From Myxococcales bacterium (GTDB lineage Bacteria > Myxococcota_A > UBA9160 > UBA4427), in NCBI GenBank assembly GCA_012959665.1, contig DUCT01000053.1:1-35579 (forward strand): DNA of 35,579 nt. The letters run 5' to 3'. The notes under the pieces are model-generated. The model searched no databases, was not told where the DNA came from, and was given only the letters and a program-made list of their open reading frames with translations. Shown one piece after another: positions 16,603-24,900 of this stretch; within the stretch, counting starts at the first letter, position 1, and each line of letters opens with the position of its first letter. The position numbers and the translations under genes are program-made.

Positions 16603-19600
16603 ATGTCCGAACTCGATCGTCGTGATTTCCTGAAGTTGGTGGGTGTTGGCGCGGGCGCGGCTGCGACCGCCTGCGCCGAACCGGTGGAAAAACTGGTCCC
16701 CTACGTGGAGCAGCCCGAGTCCATTACGCCGGGCATCGCGGTCTGGTACGCCTCGACGTGCACCGAGTGTCCCGCCGCCTGCGGTCTTCATGTGCGGACC
16801 CGGGAGGGACGTCCCGTCAAGCTTGAAGGGAATCCCGATCACCCGATCAACCAGGGCAAGCTCTGTGGTCGGGGCCAAACCAGCCTGGGACGAACCTATC
16901 TTCCTGACCGATATCCCCAGCCCATGGTGCGCGGTGCCGGGGGCTCCCTCGAGCCTTCGACCTGGGACGATGCGATGGCCCAGTTGGCGGCGAAGCTGGC
17001 TTCGGCCCGGGGCCGAACGTGGATTTTGGGCGGAACCGTCGGGCCCAGCCTCGGAGGTGTAATCGATCAATTCGCCGTCGCGGCAGGTGCGAACCGGATC
17101 GTATACGAACCGTTTGCCCACGAAGCGCTGCGCAAGGGGACCGAGGCCGTATTTGGTGTTGCGTCCCTCCCGATCTTTGATCCCAGCCAGGCCGACCTGA
17201 TCATCGATCTCGGTTCGGACTTTCTCTCCACCGGGCTATCGCCCACTGAGAACGCCCGGCAGTACGCCGATGCGCGCAATGTGAATACCGATAAAACCGG
17301 TGGTACCCGAATGATCTCGTTCGGGCCCCGGCTGAACTTTACGACCACCAGCGCGGATCAATGGATTCCCGCCAAGGCGGGCAGCGAAGCGGCGATCGCC
17401 TTTGCCCTGGCCAAGGCCGTCGTGGCCGCCAAGGGAACTCCCGAGGGCGTGGATGCGGCTGGAGTCCAGCGCTTTCTCTCGGGGGCCAATATGGCCCAGG
17501 CCGCCACCGCAGCCGGCCTCGAGCCGGGTGAGCTCTCAGCGGTGGCCGAAGCCCTACTCCACGCGAAGAACCCGGTGATTCTACCGCCGGGTGTCGCCTA
17601 TACCGGTTCCCAGGCCACCTCGACCGTGGCGGCGGTGATGCTGGCCAACGCCCTTCTCGGCGCAGTCGGAAAATCGCTGGTTGTGCCTCCTGCAACGGGA
17701 ACAAATGACGCGGCAAGCCTTGCCGACCTGAAGGTCCTGGTTGCTGCCATGAAGGCGGGACGGGTCGACGTGCTGCTCATCCATGACAGCAACCCCGTGT
17801 ACTCGCTTCCTCCCGAACTCGGTTTTACCGAAGCGTTGGGCAAGGTGGGGACCGTTGTCTCCTTCGCATCGCTCCAGGATGAAACCGCCGAATCGGCGGG
17901 GCTGGTGCTGCCCGATCACACGCCCATGGAATCCTGGGGAGACAGTGCACCCCGGCCGGGCATCCGGTCGATCGTCCAGCCGACGGTACGGCCCCTGCTC
18001 GACACCCGGGCCCTGGGAGATAGCCTGCTCGAACTGGGGCGGGGTCTCGGCGGCGCCATGGCCGAGGGCTCCTTCCACAACGTCGTGGAAAACAACTGGT
18101 CCGACGTGAATTGGCGCCAAGCCCTGGCTCAAGGGGGTATTTTCAGCGAAGTCGTCATTGAGCCGGTTGGAATTTCGGGCGATTTCGCGGGTCTGGGCTA
18201 CTCGGCTTCGAGCGCCTCGGGCAAGGGCGAATTTGCCTTGGTTGCGTTCCCCCACCATTTTCTCAGCGACGGTCGTGGCGCGGCGCTGCCCTGGCTTCAG
18301 GAGATCCCCGATCCCGTTACGAAACTCCAGTGGAACTCGTGGGTCGAGATGAGTTTTGAGTCGGCCAAGAGGCTCGACGTTGGTTTTGGTGACGTGGTGG
18401 AAGTGGAGACGCCGTCGGGCAAGATCGAAGCGTCGGTCTTCCCCCGCGGCGGTATTCGAGACGACACCATCGCGGTGCCCATCGGGCAGGGCCATAGCGT
18501 CGGCCTGTATGCGTCCATGGAGGGCGAAGGCGAGCACGGCGGCTGGATCCACGGACCCATCGGCGCCGAGGGCCAACCCGGCGTTGCTCGGGGTGCCAAT
18601 GTGATCGCGCTGTTGCCGGCCACCCAGGACGAAATGGGCGGGCGAGTTTGGGGTGGTGCCCAGGCCAGCGTGACAAAGACCGGCCGCTTCCGGCGATTGG
18701 CGCTCAGCCAGTGGACGGACAACCAACGTGGCCGTGAACTGGCCCAGTCGACTTCTCTGGCGGAACTCGCGGGCCATGGTTCCGATCATGGGAGCGGGCA
18801 CGGGGCCCATCATGACGAGCCGCCGCATACCTTCACGGCGGCCTACGATGCCGATCCCGACCAGCCCTATCGCTGGGGAATGGTGATCGACAACGACCGC
18901 TGCAACGGCTGTAGCGCCTGTGTGGCAGCCTGTTACGTCGAAAACAATATCCCCGTCGTGGGCGAGACTCAGGCGATCCAGCATCGCGATATGGCCTGGA
19001 TCCGGATCGAGCGATACGTCGGTGATGGAGATCTTGAGGGCGGCGCGGCCCGGCGCCCGGTGCCGAATCGGGAGAAGTTGGGCGAACTCGATGTTCGCTA
19101 CATCCCCATGCCGTGCCAGCAGTGTGGTGCGGCGCCTTGTGAAGCGGTCTGCCCGACTCTGGCGACTTATCACAACAAGGAAGGGCTCAACGGCATGGTG
19201 TACAACCGCTGTGCCGGTACCCGTTACTGCGCGAATAACTGTGTCTACAAGGTTCGTCGATTCAATTACTTTGATTACGGAAACGAGAATTTCCCCGGTC
19301 TTCTGGGTTTGATGCTCAACCCGGATGTGACGGTTCGCCAGCAGGGGGTGATGGAGAAGTGCAGCTTCTGTGTCCAGCGGATCGAAGGGGCCCGGCAGCC
19401 GGCCAAAGACGAGGGTCGGGAAATTCGGGATGGCGAGGTGAAGACGGCTTGCCAGCAGGCATGTCCCACCCATGCAATCACCTTCGGTAACCTGCGGGAC
19501 GACGCGAGCAAGGTTGTTGAGGCAGGGAACCACCCCGAACGCTCCTACCACCTCCTACAAGAACTCAATACTCGGCCAGCAATTACCTACTTGGCGCAAG

Positions 19601-19632
19601 TGACGCGCGATGAGAATGAGGGCAATCACTGA
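16603..19632 (+). CDS. actB: Alternative complex III iron-sulfur subunit ActB (molybdopterin-oxidoreductase-like plus FeS domain)
   Basis: Large periplasmic subunit (1,009 residues) relaying electrons from quinol to the cytochromes. It begins with a Tat-type signal (DRRDFLKLVGVGAG) and a conserved Cys at 24 that could be lipidated. The N-terminal region resembles molybdopterin oxidoreductases and carries Cys53, 56, 60 and 88 in the arrangement of an N-terminal 4Fe-4S cluster. The C-terminal ferredoxin-like domain has four Cys groups: CNGCSACVAAC (767), CQQCGAAPCEAVC (838), CAGTRYCANNC (870) and CSFCVQRI with CQQACP (920 onward). Solved ACIII structures have Fe-S clusters but no molybdenum in this subunit. 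A His/Gly-rich linker (about 724-745) joins the domains. Its stop overlaps the actC start (TGATG). Confidence 0.95.
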   Translation: MSELDRRDFLKLVGVGAGAAATACAEPVEKLVPYVEQPESITPGIAVWYASTCTECPAACGLHVRTREGRPVKLEGNPDHPINQGKLCGRGQTSLGRTYLPDRYPQPMVRGAGGSLEPSTWDDAMAQLAAKLASARGRTWILGGTVGPSLGGVIDQFAVAAGANRIVYEPFAHEALRKGTEAVFGVASLPIFDPSQADLIIDLGSDFLSTGLSPTENARQYADARNVNTDKTGGTRMISFGPRLNFTTTSADQWIPAKAGSEAAIAFALAKAVVAAKGTPEGVDAAGVQRFLSGANMAQAATAAGLEPGELSAVAEALLHAKNPVILPPGVAYTGSQATSTVAAVMLANALLGAVGKSLVVPPATGTNDAASLADLKVLVAAMKAGRVDVLLIHDSNPVYSLPPELGFTEALGKVGTVVSFASLQDETAESAGLVLPDHTPMESWGDSAPRPGIRSIVQPTVRPLLDTRALGDSLLELGRGLGGAMAEGSFHNVVENNWSDVNWRQALAQGGIFSEVVIEPVGISGDFAGLGYSASSASGKGEFALVAFPHHFLSDGRGAALPWLQEIPDPVTKLQWNSWVEMSFESAKRLDVGFGDVVEVETPSGKIEASVFPRGGIRDDTIAVPIGQGHSVGLYASMEGEGEHGGWIHGPIGAEGQPGVARGANVIALLPATQDEMGGRVWGGAQASVTKTGRFRRLALSQWTDNQRGRELAQSTSLAELAGHGSDHGSGHGAHHDEPPHTFTAAYDADPDQPYRWGMVIDNDRCNGCSACVAACYVENNIPVVGETQAIQHRDMAWIRIERYVGDGDLEGGAARRPVPNREKLGELDVRYIPMPCQQCGAAPCEAVCPTLATYHNKEGLNGMVYNRCAGTRYCANNCVYKVRRFNYFDYGNENFPGLLGLMLNPDVTVRQQGVMEKCSFCVQRIEGARQPAKDEGREIRDGEVKTACQQACPTHAITFGNLRDDASKVVEAGNHPERSYHLLQELNTRPAITYLAQVTRDENEGNH

Positions 19633-20996
19633 TGGCGCCTCCCGCTACCGCAGTGGCAGACAGCCTGGCATCGCCGGAACGACCACGCGATTCGAGGGCG
19701 AATATCGACATCATGGCACCGACCCACGGTGTCCAGTGGCCCTATTTTCTGGCCCTGGGCGCTGCGGTTTTGGGTGTTCTGCAAGCCTTGACTGTGCTGC
19801 TCTACCAGACCTATGTGGGTCTTGGCGTTGCGGGCTATCAGCAGCCGGTCTTTTGGGGCGTCTATATCGTCACCTTTGTTTTCTGGATCGGGATCGGCCA
19901 CGCCGGCACCCTGATCTCGGCAATTCTATTCCTCTTCAGAGCCAAATGGCGCAATGCGGTTAATCGCGGCGCGGAAGCTCTGACGGTCTTCGCGGTGATT
20001 ACCGCGGCTCTCTTTCCCATTCTGCATCTGGGTCGAATTTGGAAGCTCTACTTTCTGATTCCCTACCCCAACCAGCGCGCTCTCTGGGTGAATTTCAAGA
20101 GTCCACTGCTGTGGGACGTGTTCGCTATCAGCACATACGCGTCAATTTCGATTGTGTTCTTCTATATCGGACTCATCCCGGACATCGCCATCGCTCGGGA
20201 TCGTGCAACCGGGGTCAAGAAGGCGATTTATACCGTTCTGGCCCTGGGTTGGCAGGGAACCGGGCCCCAGTGGAAGGCCCATAGTCGATCCATTCTGCAC
20301 CTGTCCGGTCTGGCGACGCCCCTGGTTCTCTCGGTCCACTCAGTGGTTTCCTGGGACTTTGCCATGTCCATCGTGCCCGGATGGCACGCGACAATTTTTG
20401 CTCCCTACTTCGTGGCGGGCGCGGTGTTCGGCGGTTTCGCCATGGTGATCAACATCCTGATTCCCGTCCGCCGCATCTTCCGCCTTGAGCGCTATCTCAC
20501 GGAATATCACTTTGAAAATATGTCGCGTTTCATCCTCTTCACGTCGACGATTTGCGGCTACGCGTATGCGGCGGAATATTTCATCGCCTGGTACAGCGGG
20601 GTGGAGTACGAACAGACCACGTTCTGGCTGCGTGCGTTTGGTCCCTACTGGATCTCGACCTGGTGCATGATCACCTTCAACGTGATCTTCCCCCAGCTTT
20701 TATGGATAAAGAAGTTACGGACCAACCTGCCATTTCTCTTTGTGCTGTGCCTTTTCATCAACCTGGGGATGTGGTTCGAGCGTTACGTGATCATTATCGG
20801 TTCGCTCTCTCGGGATTACATCTCTGGCTCCTGGGGCATCTACGTGATCAGCCCCGTGGAGTTGTCGGTATTGGCCGGTAGCTTCTGTTGGTTCAGCATG
20901 TGGTTCCTACTGTTCCTGAAGGTTTTTCCGGTCATCGCCATTACCGAGGTCAAGGAACTCGAGATTCATGCGCGGGATCATGGAGGCGCGCACTGA
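19632..20996 (+). CDS. actC: Alternative complex III NrfD-like membrane subunit ActC
   Basis: Integral membrane quinol-binding subunit of 454 residues in the NrfD/PsrC family. About ten hydrophobic segments run through it, beginning with VQWPYFLALGAAVLGVLQALTV and ending with FCWFSMWFLLFLKVFPVIA. Conserved-looking polar positions inside membrane segments include GIGHAGTLISAILFLF and LSVHSVVSWDFAMSIVPGWH, both typical of ActC/NrfD proteins. The ATG at 19632 overlaps the actB stop by one base and has GAGGG ten bases upstream. The C-terminal tail EVKELEIHARDHGGAH leads into actD by another one-base overlap. Confidence 0.94.
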   Translation: MAPPATAVADSLASPERPRDSRANIDIMAPTHGVQWPYFLALGAAVLGVLQALTVLLYQTYVGLGVAGYQQPVFWGVYIVTFVFWIGIGHAGTLISAILFLFRAKWRNAVNRGAEALTVFAVITAALFPILHLGRIWKLYFLIPYPNQRALWVNFKSPLLWDVFAISTYASISIVFFYIGLIPDIAIARDRATGVKKAIYTVLALGWQGTGPQWKAHSRSILHLSGLATPLVLSVHSVVSWDFAMSIVPGWHATIFAPYFVAGAVFGGFAMVINILIPVRRIFRLERYLTEYHFENMSRFILFTSTICGYAYAAEYFIAWYSGVEYEQTTFWLRAFGPYWISTWCMITFNVIFPQLLWIKKLRTNLPFLFVLCLFINLGMWFERYVIIIGSLSRDYISGSWGIYVISPVELSVLAGSFCWFSMWFLLFLKVFPVIAITEVKELEIHARDHGGAH

Positions 20997-21499
20997 TGCC
21001 TACTCTAGTCAGCGTATTCGATCTTCCCAGCAATACCGCGTCGGCGGTCCGCAAACTCAAGGATCGCGGATTCGACGATCTGAAGACCTATTCCCCCGCG
21101 CCCTTTATCGAACTGGAGCTGGCTGAAGATCCGAAGCCCAGTAAGGTCAGGCGGTTCACATTGATAGGCGGGCTGTCCGGCGTGACATTGGGCTTCCTGA
21201 TGCAGATCTGGATGTCCCTGGAGTGGCCGATCAAAATAGCTGGCAAGAACTTCGCATCGATTCCACCTTTTTGGATCGTGGGCTTCGAGTTGACGATTCT
21301 ACTGGGCGGTTTCTTTACGTTCTTTGGCCTTCTCATCGTGGGCGGTCTCTACCCGAAGAGGCTGGACAAGCACTACGACTTGCGATTTTCCGCCGAGGAG
21401 TTCGGTGTTGTGGTGACGTGCGACGAACGCGACGTGGCCGAAGTGGAAGCGCTGCTTCGAGCCGAGTCGGCCAAGGAGGTGACCCTTGCCGATTCGTAA
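20996..21499 (+). CDS. actD: Alternative complex III subunit ActD (DUF3341)
   Basis: Membrane subunit of 167 residues. It starts with a soluble domain (LVSVFDLPSNTASAVRKLKDRGF, the typical DUF3341 opening), then two hydrophobic segments (FTLIGGLSGVTLGFLMQIWM and FWIVGFELTILLGGFFTFFGLL) and a soluble C-terminal part ending in EVEALLRAESAKEVTLADS. The ATG at 20996 shares its A with the actC stop TGA, and GGAGG (20982-20986) lies nine bases upstream. The open frame extends upstream inside actC but that extension is shadow. DUF3341 proteins are ACIII structural subunits without cofactors. Confidence 0.93.
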   Translation: MPTLVSVFDLPSNTASAVRKLKDRGFDDLKTYSPAPFIELELAEDPKPSKVRRFTLIGGLSGVTLGFLMQIWMSLEWPIKIAGKNFASIPPFWIVGFELTILLGGFFTFFGLLIVGGLYPKRLDKHYDLRFSAEEFGVVVTCDERDVAEVEALLRAESAKEVTLADS

Positions 21500-22070
21500 G
21501 TCGAGCAGACGCCAAATGCACCTGCCCTTTCTCGGGATTCTTTGTGCCGTGGCGATCTTGGGCCTGGGGTGCTGGGAGCAGGTTTCGCCCAACTGGTTTC
21601 CCCAGATGAAGCGCCAAGCGGCGGTTCAAGCCTACGAGCTCAATACCTTCTTCGGCAGCGGCGAGGGACTGAAACCGCCCGAGGGAACTGTTCCTCTGGG
21701 CGATCCCTATCCCGATATTGCGGCCATGGGGATCGTGGAGCAGGAGCAGCTCACGAACCCCGTTCGGGCAAATCTCGCTTCGCTCAAGAACGGTGAGAAA
21801 CTCTTCCAGCGCTATTGCTCGACCTGTCATGGGCCCGAAGGCGAAGGCGATGGCCCGGTGGCGGGCCCGCCTTTTGGCACAGGCCCCTTTGGCTTCGTGC
21901 TACCCGTGGGCGGCCCGGCGAGCGTGGCCAAAATTTTCAGCGATGGTCATATCTACACGACCATGACCCTCGGGCGGGGTCGAATGCCCAGCTATAGGCG
22001 GATCCTGCCGGAGCACCGGTGGGACATCGTCAACTATATCCGCGACCTGAATGGTCAGGGAGGTCGCTAG
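21486..22070 (+). CDS. actE: Alternative complex III monoheme cytochrome c lipoprotein ActE
   Basis: Membrane-attached monoheme cytochrome c of 194 residues. It has a basic N-terminus, a hydrophobic stretch and lipobox LGLGC (signal peptidase II site). A single heme motif CSTCH lies at residue 111, followed by GPEGEGDGPVAG. The downstream GRGRMPSY supplies the likely axial Met. The TTG at 21486 is chosen over the ATG at 21516 because an exceptionally strong Shine-Dalgarno, AAGGAGGT (21473-21480), lies five bases upstream within actD; the TTG start also gives a basic signal peptide. The reading frames of actD and actE therefore overlap by 14 bases. Confidence 0.93.
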   Translation: MPIRKSSRRQMHLPFLGILCAVAILGLGCWEQVSPNWFPQMKRQAAVQAYELNTFFGSGEGLKPPEGTVPLGDPYPDIAAMGIVEQEQLTNPVRANLASLKNGEKLFQRYCSTCHGPEGEGDGPVAGPPFGTGPFGFVLPVGGPASVAKIFSDGHIYTTMTLGRGRMPSYRRILPEHRWDIVNYIRDLNGQGGR

Positions 22071-23386
22071 TGAGTTCCGAAGTTCCCGCAGCTGAGAAGG
22101 CCAATTCCCTGGGGCTCCCCCAGCCCCTGGCAGGCCTCAGCGTTGCATTGCTGGTTCTTGGCATCCTCGCCTTCGCGGCGGGTCTGATGCGAGACCCCCA
22201 ATCGACCTGGCTTGCCTTTCAGAGCAACTTTATTTTCACCACCATGCTCGCCTGCGCGGGCCTGACGTTGGCGGCGATCTACACCATCGTGGGTGCGAAA
22301 TGGTGTGGCCCCTACCGGCGCTTTGCCGAAGGCCTCGCTGCCTGGGTTCCGTTCGCGTTCCTGATGGGAGTCGTCGGCGTGTTCGGCGGACCCCATCTCT
22401 TCGAGTGGTATGACGCGCCCATGCACGGCAAAGAGGCATGGCTCAACCCGACTCGGGTCTACACCACGGACCTGATTCTCCTGGGTGCCATGTCCCTCTT
22501 GGCCATCGGTTTTCTGAAGGCATCGGCTCGGCCGACCCTGCACGGCTTGGCCGAAAATGGCGAGGGCTTTGCCCAGCGTATGGCCCAGAAGTGGACCGCG
22601 GGATGGCGGGGCGATGAAGAGGAGCGGAAAGTCTCCAAAAAGAAGACCGAACGCTTGGCACCGATGATCTGCCTGCTTTACGGAGTCGGTTTCTCGGTCT
22701 TCGTCTTCGATCAGGTTATGTCGATGGAGCAGGCTTGGTATTCCAACCTGTTTGGCGCGTACGTGTGCTGGGGGGGGATCCTTTCGGCCATCGCCGCATC
22801 GGCGCTCCTGGGTGTCCTGCATCGGGAGACACCCGGCTATGAGGGCCAGATCACCGAGTCGAGAATGCATGATATCGGCAAGCTGCTCTTTGGCTTTTCG
22901 ATCTTCTGGATGTACCTGCTCTGGTCGCAATACCTCGTAATTTATTTCGGGAACCTGCCCGAAGAAACCTTCTACTTGCGCGATCGTCTGGGCCCGCAGT
23001 TTATGGTCGACAAGGGCTATACCGAGCAGGCCTTTGCGCTCTCTTGGGGTTCATGGGATTTTCAGTGGTCGCGCCTGCAGGAGGGCTATGGCTGGGTTTC
23101 GATGGTTGTCTGGGCATGCTGTTGGCTGGTTCCCTTCTGGGTTCTGATGGGGCAACGGCCGAAGACAACGTCTTGGATCGTGGGCCCCGTGGCCGCGATC
23201 GTGCTGGCCGGCTTCTGGGTCGAGCGGAATCTGCTGGTCTGGCCGTCCGTGGTGAAGGGCGACATGACCGCGTTCATCGGCCTGATCCCCATTTGCATCG
23301 GACTTGGCTTCCTGGGCGCATTCATCCTCGTTTTTCTCTTCTATTCGCGAGTGTTCCCATCTTTGTCCACTGCCCGGCAGTCCTGA
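22070..23386 (+). CDS. actF: Alternative complex III NrfD-like membrane subunit ActF
   Basis: Second large quinol-oxidoreductase membrane subunit, 438 residues, paralogous to ActC. Around ten transmembrane segments are visible, from LAGLSVALLVLGILAFAAGLM to FLGAFILVFLFYSRVFPS. It contains a typical ActF charged cytoplasmic loop (KWTAGWRGDEEERKVSKKKTERLAP) and the segment LLFGFSIFWMYLLWSQYLVIYFGNLPEE, characteristic of the family. The start is a GTG at 22070 whose first base is the last base of the actE stop (TAGTG); GGGAGG lies just upstream. Last act gene here: no actG, and no terminal oxidase follows. Confidence 0.94.
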   Translation: MSSEVPAAEKANSLGLPQPLAGLSVALLVLGILAFAAGLMRDPQSTWLAFQSNFIFTTMLACAGLTLAAIYTIVGAKWCGPYRRFAEGLAAWVPFAFLMGVVGVFGGPHLFEWYDAPMHGKEAWLNPTRVYTTDLILLGAMSLLAIGFLKASARPTLHGLAENGEGFAQRMAQKWTAGWRGDEEERKVSKKKTERLAPMICLLYGVGFSVFVFDQVMSMEQAWYSNLFGAYVCWGGILSAIAASALLGVLHRETPGYEGQITESRMHDIGKLLFGFSIFWMYLLWSQYLVIYFGNLPEETFYLRDRLGPQFMVDKGYTEQAFALSWGSWDFQWSRLQEGYGWVSMVVWACCWLVPFWVLMGQRPKTTSWIVGPVAAIVLAGFWVERNLLVWPSVVKGDMTAFIGLIPICIGLGFLGAFILVFLFYSRVFPSLSTARQS

Positions 23387-23432
23387 AGGGGCAAGGAATG
23401 CGCTCTTCGGGTAACTCCGGGGACCTTCTTTG

Positions 23433-24872
23433 ATGGGGCCAGAGCCTGTAGACGGCTCGAATGACGATGGGGTGGACGGAGTCGACTTCTCGGCTGGCCC
23501 CGTTCGATTCGAAGCGCATGCTTTTTCGCTGACGAGGAAGGGCCGGGCCGGGCCCTTGATTCCCTACGCCGAGGTGACGCATTGCGCTCGTTCGCGCTGG
23601 GGGTACGCGATCGCCACCACGCGGAACGTTTTTTTTCTGCGCGGTTCACGCTTTGCGAGCGAAGAACAAGTCGCTGGCGTGGATCTCGAACTTCGGGCGC
23701 GGATAGGCTGTCTCCCAGAAGGTGAGATTCAACTCAAGCGGATAGCAGAGCTTGACGCGCGGCCGAATCGCCGGGGCCAGAACCTGGTCGTGTATGGCTT
23801 TATCGTTCTGTGCCTGGCCGCTCAGTTCTTGCAATTTCAGGAACCTGCCGTGGTGCACGCGGGGAGCTTTATGCCGGCGCTTGTCGCTCAGGGTGAATTC
23901 TGGCGCGTGCTGATTGCCAACTTCCTCCACGATACGCTGATCTTTCCTTTTCACATCCTGCTCAACATGATGTGCATCTTCGCCTTTGGCGTTTTGGTCG
24001 AACGTTCCATGGGCAGAGGTCGAACCGCGCTCATTATGGGGGTATCTGCCCTGGGCGCCATGTGGGCGGCCTCTGTGGCGGGCTACCCGGAAGTGATCGG
24101 GGCTTCCGGGGTGGCTTCAGGTCTTGTCGGTTCGACGTTGTGCCTGGAACTGAACGCCAGTCGTTGTCTGCCGGTGTGGTCGCGAATTCCTCGAAGGGTG
24201 TTCGTTCTGGCAGTGCTCGCCCAGGCGCTGGTGGATCTCGCGGTCCCCTTTGTGGCAGGAGCCGCCCATTTGGGTGGTTTTCTTCTGGGCTACATGGCCA
24301 CTCGCTGCCTGATCGACGAGGGGCGGATTCGGGCGTCCGGTGGGATGGCTCGAGGGTTGACGGCCTTGATGACGCTGGCGCTGGTGGCTTCCCTGGTCGC
24401 CATGCTTCCCCTGTTGCGCAGGGATCCGGTGGCGCTTGAAAAGCACGGGATACGGGTACTCCAGATGCCCGAGCCTTTGGTGCGTTTCGACAACGAGGCC
24501 GCTTGGCGAATGCTCACCGAATCCAAGCCCACGGAGGCCGGCCTGGAGGTCGCGGTTCTGCTAGGCCTGCGCGCCGCACGCTATAGCGATTGGCAGGATC
24601 CGAACGTGCTCGACACCCTCGCGGAGGGGCTCTTTGCCTCGGGCGACTTTCAAGGTGCCCTGGAGATCATCGACCAGGCAATTTTCCTGAGCCATGGCCA
24701 CCGATATTTCATCGAGCAGCGTCAACGTTTCACGGGTGAGCGCGATCCGGAAGACCGGCCTGAACCACCGGAACAGGGTTGGTTTCTTCGTCAGCCGGGT
24801 TCCTCCGAAGGTTTCCCCCCTCCAGAGCCCGCCATCGAACCTGCCGAACCCGGCGAGTCCGCCTGGATCTAA
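23433..24872 (+). CDS. Rhomboid-family intramembrane serine protease with PH-like N-terminal region
   Basis: Membrane protease of 479 residues, predicted to cleave transmembrane substrates. The rhomboid core runs from about residue 118 to 290. FHILLNM supplies the conserved His174 and Asn178, GASG the nucleophile Ser225, and AAHLGGF the catalytic His279. The first 90 residues (FEAHAFSLTRKGRAGPLIPYAEV and IATTRNVFFLRG) resemble a bacterial PH-like domain. The C-terminal part has a further hydrophobic segment (GLTALMTLALVASLVAMLPLL), a short helical-repeat-like region and a Pro/Glu-rich tail. The ATG at 23433 is used; a TTG sits directly before it. It follows actF after 46 bases, but function in ACIII is unknown. 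Confidence 0.88.
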   Translation: MGPEPVDGSNDDGVDGVDFSAGPVRFEAHAFSLTRKGRAGPLIPYAEVTHCARSRWGYAIATTRNVFFLRGSRFASEEQVAGVDLELRARIGCLPEGEIQLKRIAELDARPNRRGQNLVVYGFIVLCLAAQFLQFQEPAVVHAGSFMPALVAQGEFWRVLIANFLHDTLIFPFHILLNMMCIFAFGVLVERSMGRGRTALIMGVSALGAMWAASVAGYPEVIGASGVASGLVGSTLCLELNASRCLPVWSRIPRRVFVLAVLAQALVDLAVPFVAGAAHLGGFLLGYMATRCLIDEGRIRASGGMARGLTALMTLALVASLVAMLPLLRRDPVALEKHGIRVLQMPEPLVRFDNEAAWRMLTESKPTEAGLEVAVLLGLRAARYSDWQDPNVLDTLAEGLFASGDFQGALEIIDQAIFLSHGHRYFIEQRQRFTGERDPEDRPEPPEQGWFLRQPGSSEGFPPPEPAIEPAEPGESAWI

Positions 24873-24896
24873 CCCGAGGATCTCAACACCTCGGGT
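24872..24896. terminator. Bidirectional terminator hairpin between rhomboid and MBL genes
   Basis: A perfect eight-pair stem, ACCCGAGG (24872-24879) with CCTCGGGT (24889-24896), encloses a nine-base loop and fills the gap between two convergent stops (24872 and 24901). T-tracts are short on both sides, so efficiency is uncertain. Confidence 0.55.
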
Positions 24897-24900
24897 GTGT

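Noticed and set aside
17581-19551. A 656-codon open frame on the minus strand inside actB
   Set aside because: Antisense to a strongly conserved ActB frame whose Fe-S motifs are intact; no recognisable domain.
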